Below the pieces are notes generated by a model. The model did not search any database and was not told the origin of the DNA. It worked only from the letters and a program-made list of their open reading frames with translations. A DNA stretch of 64,000 nt, taken from an uncultured Pelagibacteraceae bacterium (GTDB lineage: Bacteria; Pseudomonadota; Alphaproteobacteria; Pelagibacterales; Pelagibacteraceae). Position 1 is the first letter of the stretch. The number at the start of each line of letters is the position of its first letter. The position numbers and the translations under genes are program-made. This document shows positions 9,882 to 19,997 of the stretch, piece by piece. The DNA lies in NCBI GenBank assembly GCA_902591755.1, contig CACJBX010000001.1:159001-223000 (forward strand), given 5' to 3'.

Positions 9882-10247
9882 CTATTTATTTGTTTGTTTA
9901 ATTAAATTCTCAATCTTTTCAGCATAATCGAAAGACTCATCCTTAACAAATAGAAGTTTGGGTAAAAACTTCATATTAATTTTTTTGGATAAAGTTTTTC
10001 TTATTACAAAAGAAAATTCTTTAAGACTCTCCACAGTCTCATCAGAATTTATTCCACCAAGAGGTAAAACAAAAGTTTTTGCTGTTTTAAGATCTGGGCT
10101 CATTCTAACTTCAGTAACTGTTATCCCTTTAGTTTGTAAATTTGGAAGTTTTGCCTCATCTTTTAAAAAGATCATGCTTAAAGCTTGCTTAATCATTTCA
10201 CCAACTCTAAGCTGTCTTTGAGTGAATGGTTTGCCTAATTTTCCCAT
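9882..10247 (-). CDS. rbfA: Ribosome-binding factor A
   Basis: KH-fold assembly factor for 30S subunits and 16S 5'-end maturation, important in the cold. 121 residues; RQLRVGEMIKQALSMIF at the N-terminus and GITVTEVRMSPDLKTAKTFVLPLGG are family motifs. Its first base is shared with the last base of infB (10247), so the two are translationally coupled. Confidence 0.93.
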   Translation of the reverse strand: MGKLGKPFTQRQLRVGEMIKQALSMIFLKDEAKLPNLQTKGITVTEVRMSPDLKTAKTFVLPLGGINSDETVESLKEFSFVIRKTLSKKINMKFLPKLLFVKDESFDYAEKIENLIKQTNK

Positions 10248-12460
10248 TATACTGATCTCTCTGTTATTTTAGAGTTATATGCCTCAATAATATCTTTCTT
10301 CTGAAAATCATTAAAATTTTTTAAAGTTATCCCACATTCTAAGCCCTCTGTAACTTGTTTTGTTTGATTTTTTTCTCTGAAAATTGATCCAATTTTTCCT
10401 GTAAATACAACCGTTCCATCCCTTATAACTCTAGCTAAAGAATCTTGGTTGATTTCACCTGTAGTTACTTTTGAACCTGCAACTTTTCCAACTTTTGACA
10501 CTTTAAAAATTTCTAAAATTTCAGCTGAACCTATTATACTTTCCTCAACATCCGGGGATAGTAAACCTGACATCTTGCTTTTTACAAAATCAATTAATTC
10601 GTAGATAATATTAAATGTTGAAATTTTTACCGCGCTTTGTTCGGCAATTTTTTTTGCCTCTTTGCTTGGCTTAACATTGAAAGCTATTAAAACTGCATTT
10701 GAAGCTTTTGCTAAATTAACATCAGTTTCAGTAACCATTCCAACGTCTGATAAAATTATTTTTGGCTTGACCTCATCATGTTTTATCAAATTTACTGCAT
10801 TTCTAATTGCTTCAGAAGAACCGTGTACATCCGACTTAATAATTATATTTAATTCTTCACTTGTTTGGTCTTTAAAAGCTGAGTCTTGAGTTATAAGAGA
10901 TACTTGGCCTTTTTTTGATTTAGACTCATTTATTCTTGCTTCGCTTAAAACCTTAGCCTCTTTATCTGTATCAAGAACCAAAAAATCATCGCCAGACTTT
11001 GAAGCCCCGCTTATACCTAAAATTTCAACTGGAGTAGACGGTAATGCTTCGTCTACAGATTTGCCGTTGTGGTCAATAATAGCTCTTACCTTTCCCCATT
11101 GGGGTCCGCATACAAAATGGTCACCTTTTTTTAATTTTCCAGAAGTAACAATTATGTTTGCTATTGGGCCTCTTCCAATATCAATTTTTGACTCCAAAAC
11201 AATACCTGTGGCTTTGTTATCGTAATCGGTTTTCAAATTTAAAAGTTCAGCTTGTAAAGTTATAGACTCCAAAAGTTTATCAATATTCTTTTTTGTTTTC
11301 GCTGAAATTTCTACCATAAGTGTATCTCCTGACAAATCTTCGGAAATTAATTCGTGTTCCAAAAGCTGATTTTTTACTTTTTGTGGATCAGCATCTGATA
11401 AATCGCATTTGTTAATTGCTACAACTATAGGCACCTTTGCAGCTTTAGCATGTTTAATTGACTCTACTGTTTGAGGTTTTACGCCATCGTTAGCAGCAAC
11501 AACCAAGACAACGATATCAGTTAATTTTGAACCTCTGGCTCTCATTTCGGTAAATGCAGCATGACCTGGCGTGTCTATAAAAGTTATTTTTTCATTATTA
11601 TGATTTATTTGGTAAGCACCAACATGCTGGGTAATTCCGCCATGTTCTCCTGAAACGACATTTGTGCTTCTTAGAACATCTAGTACAGACGTTTTTCCGT
11701 GATCTACATGACCCATAACTGTTATGATCGGAGGCCTATTTTGAAGATTTTCAGATTTTATTTCTTTAATTTTACTTACTATTTCTTCTGCTTTTTTTTC
11801 CTTTAAAGGAATATGACCAAATTCTTTCACCAAATACTCAGCAGTATCAGAGTCAATTGTATGATTTATTGTAACTGTAACGCCCATTCCCATTAAATGT
11901 TTAATAATACTAGATGATTGCTCCGCCATTCTATTCGCTAACTCTCTAATAGTAATGAACTCCGGTATATTAATCTCTCTTTTTACATTTTTTGAGTTTG
12001 CATCGTCATTTATATTTTTAGTTTCTCTAAGTTCTTTTTCTCTTGCTCTTTTGATCGAAGCTAAACTTCTAGATCTAAATTCTATATCTTCACTTAAAGC
12101 TCTTGATACAGTGAGTTTAAGCTCTCTTTTTTTAGTAGAAAATTTATTTTTACTATCTTTATCCTTATTATCACCTTTTATTTTTTTTGTTGCTCTTTGC
12201 TCCGCAAGTTTTCTTCTTTCGTAATCACTTATTTTTGAAGGAAAAGATGGTTTTCCTGACTTGAGTGGAAATGATGGTTTTCCTGAAAAATTTTTTTTTG
12301 GTAACTTTGAAGATCCAGAATTGTTCTTATTAAACGGTTTAGAGAATTTTTTCTCTGTAACAAACTTTTGTTTTTTTTTATTGTTTGTTAGTCCCTGATT
12401 ATCATGTGAATATTTTCTGGGCTTCCCTGATATTGTTAATTTTGTTTTTTTTGTCTCCAT
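10247..12460 (-). CDS. infB: Translation initiation factor IF-2
   Basis: GTPase that places fMet-tRNA on the 30S subunit. 737 residues, shorter than the about 890 of E. coli owing to a reduced N-terminal region. The first 160 residues are Lys/Ser/Pro-rich and include repeated KPSFP units; IF2_N follows (about 168-220); the G domain has GHVDHGKTSVLD, DTPGHAAF and NKCDLSDA; domains II-IV follow, ending in ECGITLKNFNDFQ. Twelve bases separate it from nusA; no ylxR gene lies between. Confidence 0.96.
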   Translation of the reverse strand: METKKTKLTISGKPRKYSHDNQGLTNNKKKQKFVTEKKFSKPFNKNNSGSSKLPKKNFSGKPSFPLKSGKPSFPSKISDYERRKLAEQRATKKIKGDNKDKDSKNKFSTKKRELKLTVSRALSEDIEFRSRSLASIKRAREKELRETKNINDDANSKNVKREINIPEFITIRELANRMAEQSSSIIKHLMGMGVTVTINHTIDSDTAEYLVKEFGHIPLKEKKAEEIVSKIKEIKSENLQNRPPIITVMGHVDHGKTSVLDVLRSTNVVSGEHGGITQHVGAYQINHNNEKITFIDTPGHAAFTEMRARGSKLTDIVVLVVAANDGVKPQTVESIKHAKAAKVPIVVAINKCDLSDADPQKVKNQLLEHELISEDLSGDTLMVEISAKTKKNIDKLLESITLQAELLNLKTDYDNKATGIVLESKIDIGRGPIANIIVTSGKLKKGDHFVCGPQWGKVRAIIDHNGKSVDEALPSTPVEILGISGASKSGDDFLVLDTDKEAKVLSEARINESKSKKGQVSLITQDSAFKDQTSEELNIIIKSDVHGSSEAIRNAVNLIKHDEVKPKIILSDVGMVTETDVNLAKASNAVLIAFNVKPSKEAKKIAEQSAVKISTFNIIYELIDFVKSKMSGLLSPDVEESIIGSAEILEIFKVSKVGKVAGSKVTTGEINQDSLARVIRDGTVVFTGKIGSIFREKNQTKQVTEGLECGITLKNFNDFQKKDIIEAYNSKITERSV

Positions 12461-12472
12461 TTTTTCTCATTT

Positions 12473-14014
12473 CTAATTTTTATAAATTTTATCTCTAGCT
12501 GACATTATTAAATCGTCTGCTTCTTTTCTTGAAAGTGCAAAATCTTCAAGATAACCTTTAATTCTTACTCTTTCGCCCTTAATAATATCAAAACCACCTA
12601 TTAATTCATCTGAAGCTAAATCTGCAAAATCATTTAAAGATAGAATCTTTTGCTCACCTAGTGTTAAAAGCATTCCTGGGGTAAGACCTTTGTGATCTGT
12701 TAAATCAGATTGAATTCCTAAATCTTTAATTTTTTGTTTTATCTCTTCTTGATCTTTCTGGTAAAATTCTTTTGCTCTTTGAACTAATTCCTTTGCAGTT
12801 TCTTCCTCAATTCCCTCAATTTTAGATAAGTTGTCTATTTCACTATCTTTAATTTCCTCAATTGTTGAAAATCCCTCTGCAACAAGTAATTGTCCTAATG
12901 TTTCATCCACCTCTAGATTTTTCATTAAGATATCTGTTTTATCTTTAAATTCTACTTGTCTTCTCTCTGATTCTTCTTTGTCAGTCATTATATTAATTTC
13001 ATAATTTAGAAGTTTTGTTGCAAGTCTTACGTTTTGCCCTCTTCTACCAATCGCCTTACTTAAATTTTCTTCAGTTAAAATTACGTCCATTTTTTTTTGT
13101 TCTGTATCTACAATTACCTTTTGTACCTCAGCTGGTGATAAAGCATTAGAAACAACTAATGCAGGATCTTCAGACCATTTAACAATATCAATTTTTTCTC
13201 CTTGAAGCTCATTGACCACTGCTTGAACCCTACTTCCTCTCATACCAACACAGGCACCAACCGGATCAAGTGATGCATCTACAGCCTGAACACAAATTTT
13301 AGCTCTACTACCTGGGTCTCTAGCAGATGATTTTATTTCTATAAGACCGTCATATATCTCTGGGACCTCTTGAATAAATAATTTTTCCATAAACTTAGGA
13401 TGTGCTCTTGATAGAAAAATTTGCTGACCTCTTTGTTCTCTTCTAACATCGTAACAGTATGCTTTCACTCTATCTCCAGCCTTGATATTCTCTCTTGGGA
13501 TCATTTCATTTTTTTGAATAATTGCCTCCGTTCTACCTAAGTCGACAATTACATTTCCAAATTCTAATCTTTTAACGATTCCACTTAATATACTGTCTTT
13601 TTTATCTATAAAGTCGTTAAATTGTCTTTCTCTTTCTGCCTCCCTAACATTAAAACTAATTACTTGCTTTGCAGTTTGCGCTGCTATTCTGCCAAAGTCA
13701 AAGGATGGGAGTGGTTGTAAAACCTCATCTCCAATTTTTTTTTCGCCATATTTTACTGCATCTTTAAGGCTAATTTCTGTATTGTTATTTTCTGGTACTT
13801 CAACAACAACTAGTTTTCTAAAAAGTTCTATATCTCCGCTATCCCTGTTAATTGAAACTTTTATTTCGTTTTCATTTCCAAATTTAGATTTTGCTGCTTT
13901 AGCAATACCTGTTTCCATTGAATTGATTATCAATTCTTTATCAATAGATTTTTCAAGGGCCACTGCCTCAGCTATTCTTAGTAATTCTAATTTATCTGCT
14001 CTTTTATTTAACAT
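12473..14014 (-). CDS. nusA: Transcription termination/antitermination factor NusA
   Basis: RNA polymerase-binding factor for pausing, termination and rRNA antitermination. About 513 residues: NusA N domain (1-125), S1 (about 135-200, SILSGIVKRLEFGNVIVDLG), two KH domains (about 220-345, with VGACVGMRGSRVQAV and IGRRGQNVRLA), then two C-terminal acidic repeats. I place the start at ATG 14014 (MLNKRADKLELLRIAEAV), which matches family N-termini. A longer in-frame start at 14047 would translate the upstream metK terminator into GFGPFFFW and is rejected. rimP, the usual upstream partner, is missing. Confidence 0.95.
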   Translation of the reverse strand: MLNKRADKLELLRIAEAVALEKSIDKELIINSMETGIAKAAKSKFGNENEIKVSINRDSGDIELFRKLVVVEVPENNNTEISLKDAVKYGEKKIGDEVLQPLPSFDFGRIAAQTAKQVISFNVREAERERQFNDFIDKKDSILSGIVKRLEFGNVIVDLGRTEAIIQKNEMIPRENIKAGDRVKAYCYDVRREQRGQQIFLSRAHPKFMEKLFIQEVPEIYDGLIEIKSSARDPGSRAKICVQAVDASLDPVGACVGMRGSRVQAVVNELQGEKIDIVKWSEDPALVVSNALSPAEVQKVIVDTEQKKMDVILTEENLSKAIGRRGQNVRLATKLLNYEINIMTDKEESERRQVEFKDKTDILMKNLEVDETLGQLLVAEGFSTIEEIKDSEIDNLSKIEGIEEETAKELVQRAKEFYQKDQEEIKQKIKDLGIQSDLTDHKGLTPGMLLTLGEQKILSLNDFADLASDELIGGFDIIKGERVRIKGYLEDFALSRKEADDLIMSARDKIYKN

Positions 14015-14026
14015 TCTTTTCCAAAA

Positions 14027-14052
14027 AAAAAATGGGCCGAAGCCCATTTTTT
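14027..14052 (-). terminator. Rho-independent terminator after metK
   Basis: Stem of 11 bp (arms 14027-14037 and 14042-14052) with ATGGGC paired to GCCCAT and A/T extensions. On the minus strand the loop is TTCG closed by C-G, the very stable cUUCGg tetraloop, followed by a run of nine T. It ends metK transcription and lies in the nusA leader. A/T runs on both sides make it potentially bidirectional. Confidence 0.88.
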
Positions 14053-14105
14053 AAATTCTATGATTTAGAGAATGTATAGTTATTTTTAACTATTTTTTCA
14101 ACTTT

Positions 14106-15269
14106 TTACTTAGAAAAAATTGATTTTTTGTCAGTTTTTTCCCAAGAAAAAGAGCCATCCTCTTCTGGTTCCCTGCCAAAATGACCATATGCAGCTGATT
14201 TTTCATAAATTGGTTTATTCAGACCAAGCATTTCTCTTATACCTCTAGGGCTCAAATCAAAATTTTGGCTTATTAGACTCTCTACATGTTTATTTTTTTC
14301 CTCGTCATTATCAAATAAATCAACATAGATAGATAATGGTTTAGATACACCAATAGCATAAGCAAGTTGTATTAAACACTTATCCGCAATTTTTGAAGCA
14401 ACAACATTTTTTGCCAAATATCTTGAAGCATAAGCAGCTGATCGATCAACTTTTGTTGGATCTTTCCCTGAAAAAGCTCCACCGCCATGTGGTGCTGCAC
14501 CACCATAAGTATCAACAATGATTTTTCTTCCTGTAAGACCACTATCTCCATCAGGTCCACCGATAACAAAATTTCCTGTAGGATTTATGTAAATTTCTTT
14601 CTCATCTAGATTATTTAAAAGATTTTTTGGTATAGATTTTTCAATATATGGCATTACTAATTTTCTAACCTGAGATTGATCTACATCTGCAGAATGTTGA
14701 GTTGAAATAACCACAGATTTGACATTTGCAGGTTTGCCATCTTTATATTCAATTGTTATTTGGCTTTTTGAGTCTGGCTCAATATTTTTTAATTTTCCAG
14801 ATTTTCTATCCGCAGCCATCAATCTTAAAATCTTATGTGAGTAATGTATAGGCGCAGGCATTAAAACATCAGTCTCATTACATGCATAACCAAACATAAT
14901 ACCTTGGTCTCCAGCTCCCTCATCCTTATTTCCTGATGAGTCAACACCCATAGCTATGTCTGCTGATTGCGCATGTAGATGACTTTCAATTTTAGTTGCT
15001 TCTTTCCATGTAAAGCCATCCTGATCATAACCAATATCTTTTATACAATGTCTTACTTTTTCTATAAGATCATTTTTTTTAATTTCTGGCCCTCTAACCT
15101 CCCCAGCAAGCACCACTTTATTAGTAGTTGTCAACGTTTCACAAGCTACTCTTGATTGAGGCTCAGCACTTAAATACGTATCTACAACCATATCAGAAAT
15201 TCTATCACAAACTTTGTCTGGATGACCTTCAGAGACGGACTCGCTAGTGAATAAATAATTTTTTTTCAT
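14106..15269 (-). CDS. metK: S-adenosylmethionine synthetase
   Basis: Makes SAM from methionine and ATP; the methyl donor for the several methyltransferases nearby. 387 residues. [18 protein letters not shown] (ATP site), [16 protein letters not shown] and [19 protein letters not shown] (P-loop-like signature) are all present. The ATG overlaps the lnt stop by 4 bases, so there is no leader for a SAM riboswitch. A strong terminator lies about 55 bases downstream. Confidence 0.97.
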   Translation of the reverse strand: MKKNYLFTSESVSEGHPDKVCDRISDMVVDTYLSAEPQSRVACETLTTTNKVVLAGEVRGPEIKKNDLIEKVRHCIKDIGYDQDGFTWKEATKIESHLHAQSADIAMGVDSSGNKDEGAGDQGIMFGYACNETDVLMPAPIHYSHKILRLMAADRKSGKLKNIEPDSKSQITIEYKDGKPANVKSVVISTQHSADVDQSQVRKLVMPYIEKSIPKNLLNNLDEKEIYINPTGNFVIGGPDGDSGLTGRKIIVDTYGGAAPHGGGAFSGKDPTKVDRSAAYASRYLAKNVVASKIADKCLIQLAYAIGVSKPLSIYVDLFDNDEEKNKHVESLISQNFDLSPRGIREMLGLNKPIYEKSAAYGHFGREPEEDGSFSWEKTDKKSIFSK

Positions 15270-16792
15270 TGTCTCTCCCTTATTTTTAATAAAAAGATGA
15301 CCGTAATATAAAAAATAAGGAAATAAAAGAAAATCTTATTTCCAAAAGAACTAAAAATTGTTTTTGATCCTTTTTTATAAGTATCAATTTCAATTACTCC
15401 CTTTTGAGTTGATTCAATCTTTTTTATAATTTGCCCCTTGCTATCAATATATGCTGAAATTCCATTGTTTGCAGATCTAATTATATTTTTGCCTTCTTCG
15501 ATAGATCTAAATATAGAATGATTAAAATGTTGATCTATTCCGACAGAATTTCCAAACCACCCATCTTCTGAAATGTTTATTATAAAATCATAATCATCAA
15601 AATTTTTATACAGACTTCCTGAATAAATAATTTCATAACATATGAGAGGAAGAAATCTTATATCGTTCACATTAATTAAATCTCTTTTACTTGATGAACT
15701 GAATGATTGGTATCCTCGAGTAATTTTTTTAAAACTGTATTTCTTTAAAAAGTTTTCGAAGGGTAGGTACTCACCAAATGGAACAAGTTTATTTTTGTCA
15801 TAAACACTTATCAATTTTAAATCATTATCAAGTAGAGCCATAGAATTGAAAATTTCTGTTTCTTTATATCTAGTAATACCAACAATAATTTTATGATTAT
15901 TCTGAAAATACTTTTTAAACACTGAAGAGTAATCTTGAATTTCATTAAGATTTATAGATGGCAATATTCCCTCTGGATAAATGTAAACCGCGTCTCTATT
16001 ATCAATATTTCCTATATCTGCCAAATCCTTTATTACTAAAGAAGGATCTGTCCCATCAAAAAATCTTTTTAAATTAATTTTAGGTGAAATAATTTTTACT
16101 ATAGTTTTCATAGGTGTATCTTGTGTATTATTGTGTTTATTTAAAACCAAATTACCAAAAATTAAATTTGATATTATTAAAATTACTGCCAATAAAACTG
16201 TTATTAATTTTGCTTTTGATGATACATCAAATAAAATAACCACCGGGACTAAAAAAATTGTAATTACTAATAAATTTAAAGAATATGTACCAACATATGA
16301 CAAGATTTGTAAAAATTTATTAATTTCAACCAAACTATAAGAAATTAAGTTCCAAGGAAAACCTCCAAGCACGTGACCTCTTAAATATTCTATGAATGAA
16401 AATATTAAAGCAAATAAAAAAATACTCACAATTTTTTTTCTTGGTTTAAAATAAGAAAAAATTAAAAAAGATATTCCATAAAAGATACCTAGAAAGAGAG
16501 GAATTATTGTAATTGCAAAAGGAATTAAAGGCTTGAATATTTCTTCAACAGTTAACGAGTTTGTTATCCAATAAATATTTGAAAAAAAATATGAAAAACC
16601 AAAAATCCATCCATAAAGAAAAGATGAGAAGCCCTTTTTAATTTCCAAATTCAAGTATGTTAAAAGTAAAAATGGAAAAGAAATAAAATTAAGATAAAAA
16701 AAATTATATGGTGGAAGACTAAATGTTGAAATTAATCCACAAATAAGTGGTGCTAAATAAAAAAAAAAATTCTTAGAATAATTTCTTGTCAA
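15266..16792 (-). CDS. lnt: Apolipoprotein N-acyltransferase
   Basis: Inner-membrane enzyme adding the third acyl chain to lipoproteins. 508 residues: about eight hydrophobic helices in the N-terminal 210 residues, then a periplasmic nitrilase-type domain, and a C-terminal helix. The catalytic Glu-Lys-Cys triad is seen in [22 protein letters not shown] and [12 protein letters not shown]. Needed to mature the lipoproteins encoded in this window (BON protein, LptE, DUF3576). Two bases after ybeY and overlapping metK. Confidence 0.95.
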   Translation of the reverse strand: MTRNYSKNFFFYLAPLICGLISTFSLPPYNFFYLNFISFPFLLLTYLNLEIKKGFSSFLYGWIFGFSYFFSNIYWITNSLTVEEIFKPLIPFAITIIPLFLGIFYGISFLIFSYFKPRKKIVSIFLFALIFSFIEYLRGHVLGGFPWNLISYSLVEINKFLQILSYVGTYSLNLLVITIFLVPVVILFDVSSKAKLITVLLAVILIISNLIFGNLVLNKHNNTQDTPMKTIVKIISPKINLKRFFDGTDPSLVIKDLADIGNIDNRDAVYIYPEGILPSINLNEIQDYSSVFKKYFQNNHKIIVGITRYKETEIFNSMALLDNDLKLISVYDKNKLVPFGEYLPFENFLKKYSFKKITRGYQSFSSSSKRDLINVNDIRFLPLICYEIIYSGSLYKNFDDYDFIINISEDGWFGNSVGIDQHFNHSIFRSIEEGKNIIRSANNGISAYIDSKGQIIKKIESTQKGVIEIDTYKKGSKTIFSSFGNKIFFYFLIFYITVIFLLKIRERQ

Positions 16793-16794
16793 AT

Positions 16795-17229
16795 CTAATT
16801 TACTCTTTTTAAAATATCTTGTTCTTTTCTTAACATTTGTTTGTAATCTTTTTGTCTGACATGATTATAACCAAGCAGGTGTAAAAGGCCGTGTATCCAC
16901 ATTTTATCAAATTCAATATTAAAATTTGTCTTTTTTGATCTTAGATTTATAATTTCATAACAAATAGCTATATCTCCTTTGTAGTTTTTATTAAAATTAC
17001 TTTTAATGGGGAAGGATAAAACATCAGTTTCTTTATTTTTTTTTCGAAATTTTTTATTAAGTTTTTTAATAATGATTTTGTTAGTTAATAGTAAAGTGAA
17101 CTGGAAATTCTTTTTTTTTAATGATTTTACATAAGAAAGTTTTTTTATTTTTTTTTTCAAATAAAGATTTGGATTTTTAATTTTTGTTTTCCATTTAGGG
17201 AAATCAACAACTATTTCAGCTTTAATCAT
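16795..17229 (-). CDS. ybeY: Endoribonuclease YbeY
   Basis: Single-strand RNase for 16S 3'-end maturation and ribosome quality control. 144 residues; the zinc-binding signature HGLLHLLGYNHVRQKD (His-x3-His-x5-His) and KETDVLSFP are present. The N-terminus is very Lys-rich. It overlaps phoH by one base and sits in the conserved miaB-phoH-ybeY-lnt order. Confidence 0.93.
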   Translation of the reverse strand: MIKAEIVVDFPKWKTKIKNPNLYLKKKIKKLSYVKSLKKKNFQFTLLLTNKIIIKKLNKKFRKKNKETDVLSFPIKSNFNKNYKGDIAICYEIINLRSKKTNFNIEFDKMWIHGLLHLLGYNHVRQKDYKQMLRKEQDILKRVN

Positions 17230-18227
17230 TAATCTTTATCTTGATCAGAATAAGCTTTGACTATTTTTGAAACCAGCGGATGTCTAACGACGTCAGAGTG
17301 ATCAAAATCTACAACTGAAATCTCGTTAAGATGTCCAAGAAGTTTTTTTGATCTATTTAATCCTGATAGAGATTTATTAGGTAAATCAATTTGTGACGGA
17401 TCTCCATTAATAACAATTTTAGAATTTTCGCCAATCCTAGTTAAAAACATCTTGATTTGTGTATCTGTTGCATTTTGAGCCTCATCTAAAATTGCAAAAG
17501 AATTTTTTAATGTTCTTCCCCTCATAAATGCTAAAGGAGCAATTTCGATATCACCAATCTCAATTCTTTTTTGTATCTTTTCAAAGTCTAAAAGATCATA
17601 AAGTGAGTCATATAAAGGTCTTAGATAGGGATCTACTTTTTCTCTCATATCTCCAGGAAGAAAACCTAACCTTTCACCCGCCTCCACTGCTGGTCTTGAT
17701 AAAATTATTCTCTCAATCTTTTTATCCAACAACATTGTTAGAGCTACAGCAACAGCTAAAAAGGTTTTCCCTGTTCCTGCAGGACCACAAGAAATGATAA
17801 TATCGCTTTCTCTTAAAGCTCTTACATAATTTTTTTGTTTCTCCGATCTTGGAATAACAGATTTTTTAGGTGTTTTTATTATGTATTCAATTTTTTTATC
17901 TGTTTTTTCATTTATCATAAATTTATTTATTGAGGAAACTATATCTTTTTTCTCAATCGATCCATTTAAAATTAACTGATCAGTTAGGAAAATTATAGCA
18001 TTTTTAACTAACTCATTTTTAGTGCTAGAGCTTTTGACCAATATAGAATTTCCCCTTGAATAAATTTTTGTCTCTGTAATTTTTTCTAGCTCTTTTAAGT
18101 TATTGTTAAATTCACCCACTACACCCATTAATATTTCATTATTATTAAATATGATGCTCAAAGTGTCATTATCAGAATAAACAAATTTGAGATCTTTATT
18201 CAATTTATTTAACAAGGGATTATTCAA
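17229..18227 (-). CDS. phoH: PhoH-like ATPase (YbeZ)
   Basis: Cytoplasmic P-loop NTPase, partner of YbeY in RNA metabolism. 332 residues: N-terminal KH-like segment (about 1-110), then the PhoH domain with Walker A GPAGTGKTFLA, the PAVEAGERLGFLPGD signature, and Walker B SFAILDEAQN; sensor-like TRIGENSKIVINGDPSQ follows. Coupled with miaB (2 bases) and ybeY (1-base overlap). Confidence 0.95.
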   Translation of the reverse strand: MNNPLLNKLNKDLKFVYSDNDTLSIIFNNNEILMGVVGEFNNNLKELEKITETKIYSRGNSILVKSSSTKNELVKNAIIFLTDQLILNGSIEKKDIVSSINKFMINEKTDKKIEYIIKTPKKSVIPRSEKQKNYVRALRESDIIISCGPAGTGKTFLAVAVALTMLLDKKIERIILSRPAVEAGERLGFLPGDMREKVDPYLRPLYDSLYDLLDFEKIQKRIEIGDIEIAPLAFMRGRTLKNSFAILDEAQNATDTQIKMFLTRIGENSKIVINGDPSQIDLPNKSLSGLNRSKKLLGHLNEISVVDFDHSDVVRHPLVSKIVKAYSDQDKD

Positions 18228-18229
18228 GA

Positions 18230-19564
18230 TTAAGCAGCCTTCATGTCTGAATTAGAATCTATTTTTCCAAATAAATTGTTTTGATTTACCTTATCAATTT
18301 TTATTTTTATACTTTGTCCTATAAGCTTATCATTTCCAACAAATATTACTCCGTTAAGATACTTATTTCTTCCAAAATACATCTGATTTTTTTTCATTTT
18401 ATTTTCAACGAGTACATCAATTTTTTTTCCTAAAAAAGACTCATTATGCTCTAGTTGATATTGAAAAAGAATTTTTTGAACTTTTATAAGTCGATCTTTT
18501 GCAACTTCATGGTCAATTAAGTCTAAGTTAGATGCAGGAGTTCCTGGTCTTGGACTAAATATAAAAGAATAAGAATTGATAAATTTAATTTCATTTAAAA
18601 AATTTAATGTTTCGCTAAAATCTTTCTCAGTTTCTCCTGGATGCCCAATTATAAAATCGCTTGAAAATTTTATTGTTGAATTTATTTTTTTCAGTTTTTC
18701 ATAGATCTCAAAATATTTTTCAACTTTGTGGCCTCTGTTCATTAATTTTAAAACTTTGTCTGAACCACTTTGAATTGGTAAATGAACAAATGGTTGTAAT
18801 TTTTTAGAGTTTGAGTAACACTCAATTAAATCATCGGTCATGTCCCTTGGATGAGACGTTGTATACCTAATTCTCTTAATTTCCGTAAATTTTTCTAACT
18901 CATTTATTAAATCTGATAATCTATATACTTTTGATTTGCCCTCGAATGAATATGCATTTACATTTTGTCCTAGTAAAATTATTTCTTTTGATCCACTTTT
19001 AACCAAATCCTGAGCTTCTAAAATGATTTTTTCAAAAGGTCTTGAGTATTCAGGGCCACGTGTATATGGAACTACACAAAAACTACAAAACTTATCACAT
19101 CCTTCTTGAATTGTGAGAAATGATGATACTTTACTTGATCTATTCTTAATCTTATCTAAATAATCAAACTTATCTTTAGTTTCAAATTCTGTAAGTTCTA
19201 TGCGATCCTTTTTATAATTTGAAATTAAAGAATTTATTTGGTGATAAGATTGAGGACCTATAACTATATCAATATAAGGTTCTCTTTTTAGCATTTCTTC
19301 ATTTTCTGCTTGAGCGACACATCCTGCAACAACAAGTATTGGTTTTTTCTTATTTCTAAAAATTTTTTTTACTCTACCAACTTCATGATAAACTTTTTCC
19401 TTTGCTTTGTCTCTAATATGACACGTATTAATTAGATAACAATCTGCATCAGATTGATTAGATGTTTTAGAAAAACCAATTTTTTTTACAGTATCAAAAA
19501 TTCTGTTTGAGTCATATTCATTCATCTGGCATCCAAAAGTTTTAATGAATATTTTATTTGCCAT
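18230..19564 (-). CDS. miaB: tRNA-2-methylthio-N6-dimethylallyladenosine synthase MiaB
   Basis: Radical-SAM methylthiotransferase acting on i6A37 of tRNA. 444 residues: UPF0004 domain with Cys residues in TFGCQMNEYDS, INTCHIRDKA and VVAGCVAQ holding one Fe-S cluster; radical SAM motif CDKFCSFCVVPYTRG for the other; C-terminal TRAM domain (about 375-435). Consumes SAM made by MetK. Eight bases after fur. Confidence 0.96.
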   Translation of the reverse strand: MANKIFIKTFGCQMNEYDSNRIFDTVKKIGFSKTSNQSDADCYLINTCHIRDKAKEKVYHEVGRVKKIFRNKKKPILVVAGCVAQAENEEMLKREPYIDIVIGPQSYHQINSLISNYKKDRIELTEFETKDKFDYLDKIKNRSSKVSSFLTIQEGCDKFCSFCVVPYTRGPEYSRPFEKIILEAQDLVKSGSKEIILLGQNVNAYSFEGKSKVYRLSDLINELEKFTEIKRIRYTTSHPRDMTDDLIECYSNSKKLQPFVHLPIQSGSDKVLKLMNRGHKVEKYFEIYEKLKKINSTIKFSSDFIIGHPGETEKDFSETLNFLNEIKFINSYSFIFSPRPGTPASNLDLIDHEVAKDRLIKVQKILFQYQLEHNESFLGKKIDVLVENKMKKNQMYFGRNKYLNGVIFVGNDKLIGQSIKIKIDKVNQNNLFGKIDSNSDMKAA

Positions 19565-19572
19565 TAATGAAG

Positions 19573-19989
19573 TTATTTTTTAATACAATAAAGTTCAAGT
19601 TTAGAGTCTACAAGTTTATAACCATGCTTTTCAGCTATTCTTTTTTGAATTTTTTCAATTTCTTCATCTGTAAATTCTATTATATTTCCAGACTTAATAT
19701 CTATTAAATGATTGTGATCATCATTTAATTCATATCTAGCTTTTCCGTCTTTAAAATCGTGTTTCATTAAAATACCAGACTCCTCAAAAAGTTTTACAGT
19801 TCTATAAACTGTTGCGATACTAATTTTAGGATCTATATTTGAGACTCTTTTGTATAGTTCATCGACGTCCGGATGATCAGCTTCTCCGTATGTCTTTTTT
19901 GACTCAGATATTACTCTTGCAATTGTCTTTCTTTGATCAGTAAGTTTAACACCATTTGCCAAGCATTTTTTTTCAATTGAATCTGTCAT
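19573..19989 (-). CDS. fur: Fur-family metalloregulator (Fur/Mur type)
   Basis: 138 residues. Winged helix KLTDQRKTIARVI and ISIATVYRTVKLFEESGI, then HNHLIDIKSGNIIEF, which matches the alphaproteobacterial Fur/Mur branch, unlike the His-run Irr at 3772-4188. Responds to Fe(II) or Mn(II) in relatives. It lacks obvious CxxC pairs of structural zinc sites. Located between tsaB and miaB, its usual place in this group. Candidate binding sites are the Fur-like boxes near 526-604. Confidence 0.9.
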   Translation of the reverse strand: MTDSIEKKCLANGVKLTDQRKTIARVISESKKTYGEADHPDVDELYKRVSNIDPKISIATVYRTVKLFEESGILMKHDFKDGKARYELNDDHNHLIDIKSGNIIEFTDEEIEKIQKRIAEKHGYKLVDSKLELYCIKK

Positions 19990-19997
19990 ACTTTATT

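Noticed and set aside
14014-14047. Eleven-codon N-terminal extension of NusA
   Set aside because: It translates the metK terminator hairpin and poly-A tract; family N-termini fit the ATG at 14014.
14076-14093. Hairpin ATAGTTA-TTTT-TAACTAT just before the metK end, followed by T-run on the plus strand
   Set aside because: It would terminate rightward transcription, but no rightward gene ends there; the true metK terminator at 14027-14052 is much stronger.
15270-15290. SAM riboswitch in front of metK
   Set aside because: metK overlaps lnt by 4 bases, leaving no leader for a riboswitch.
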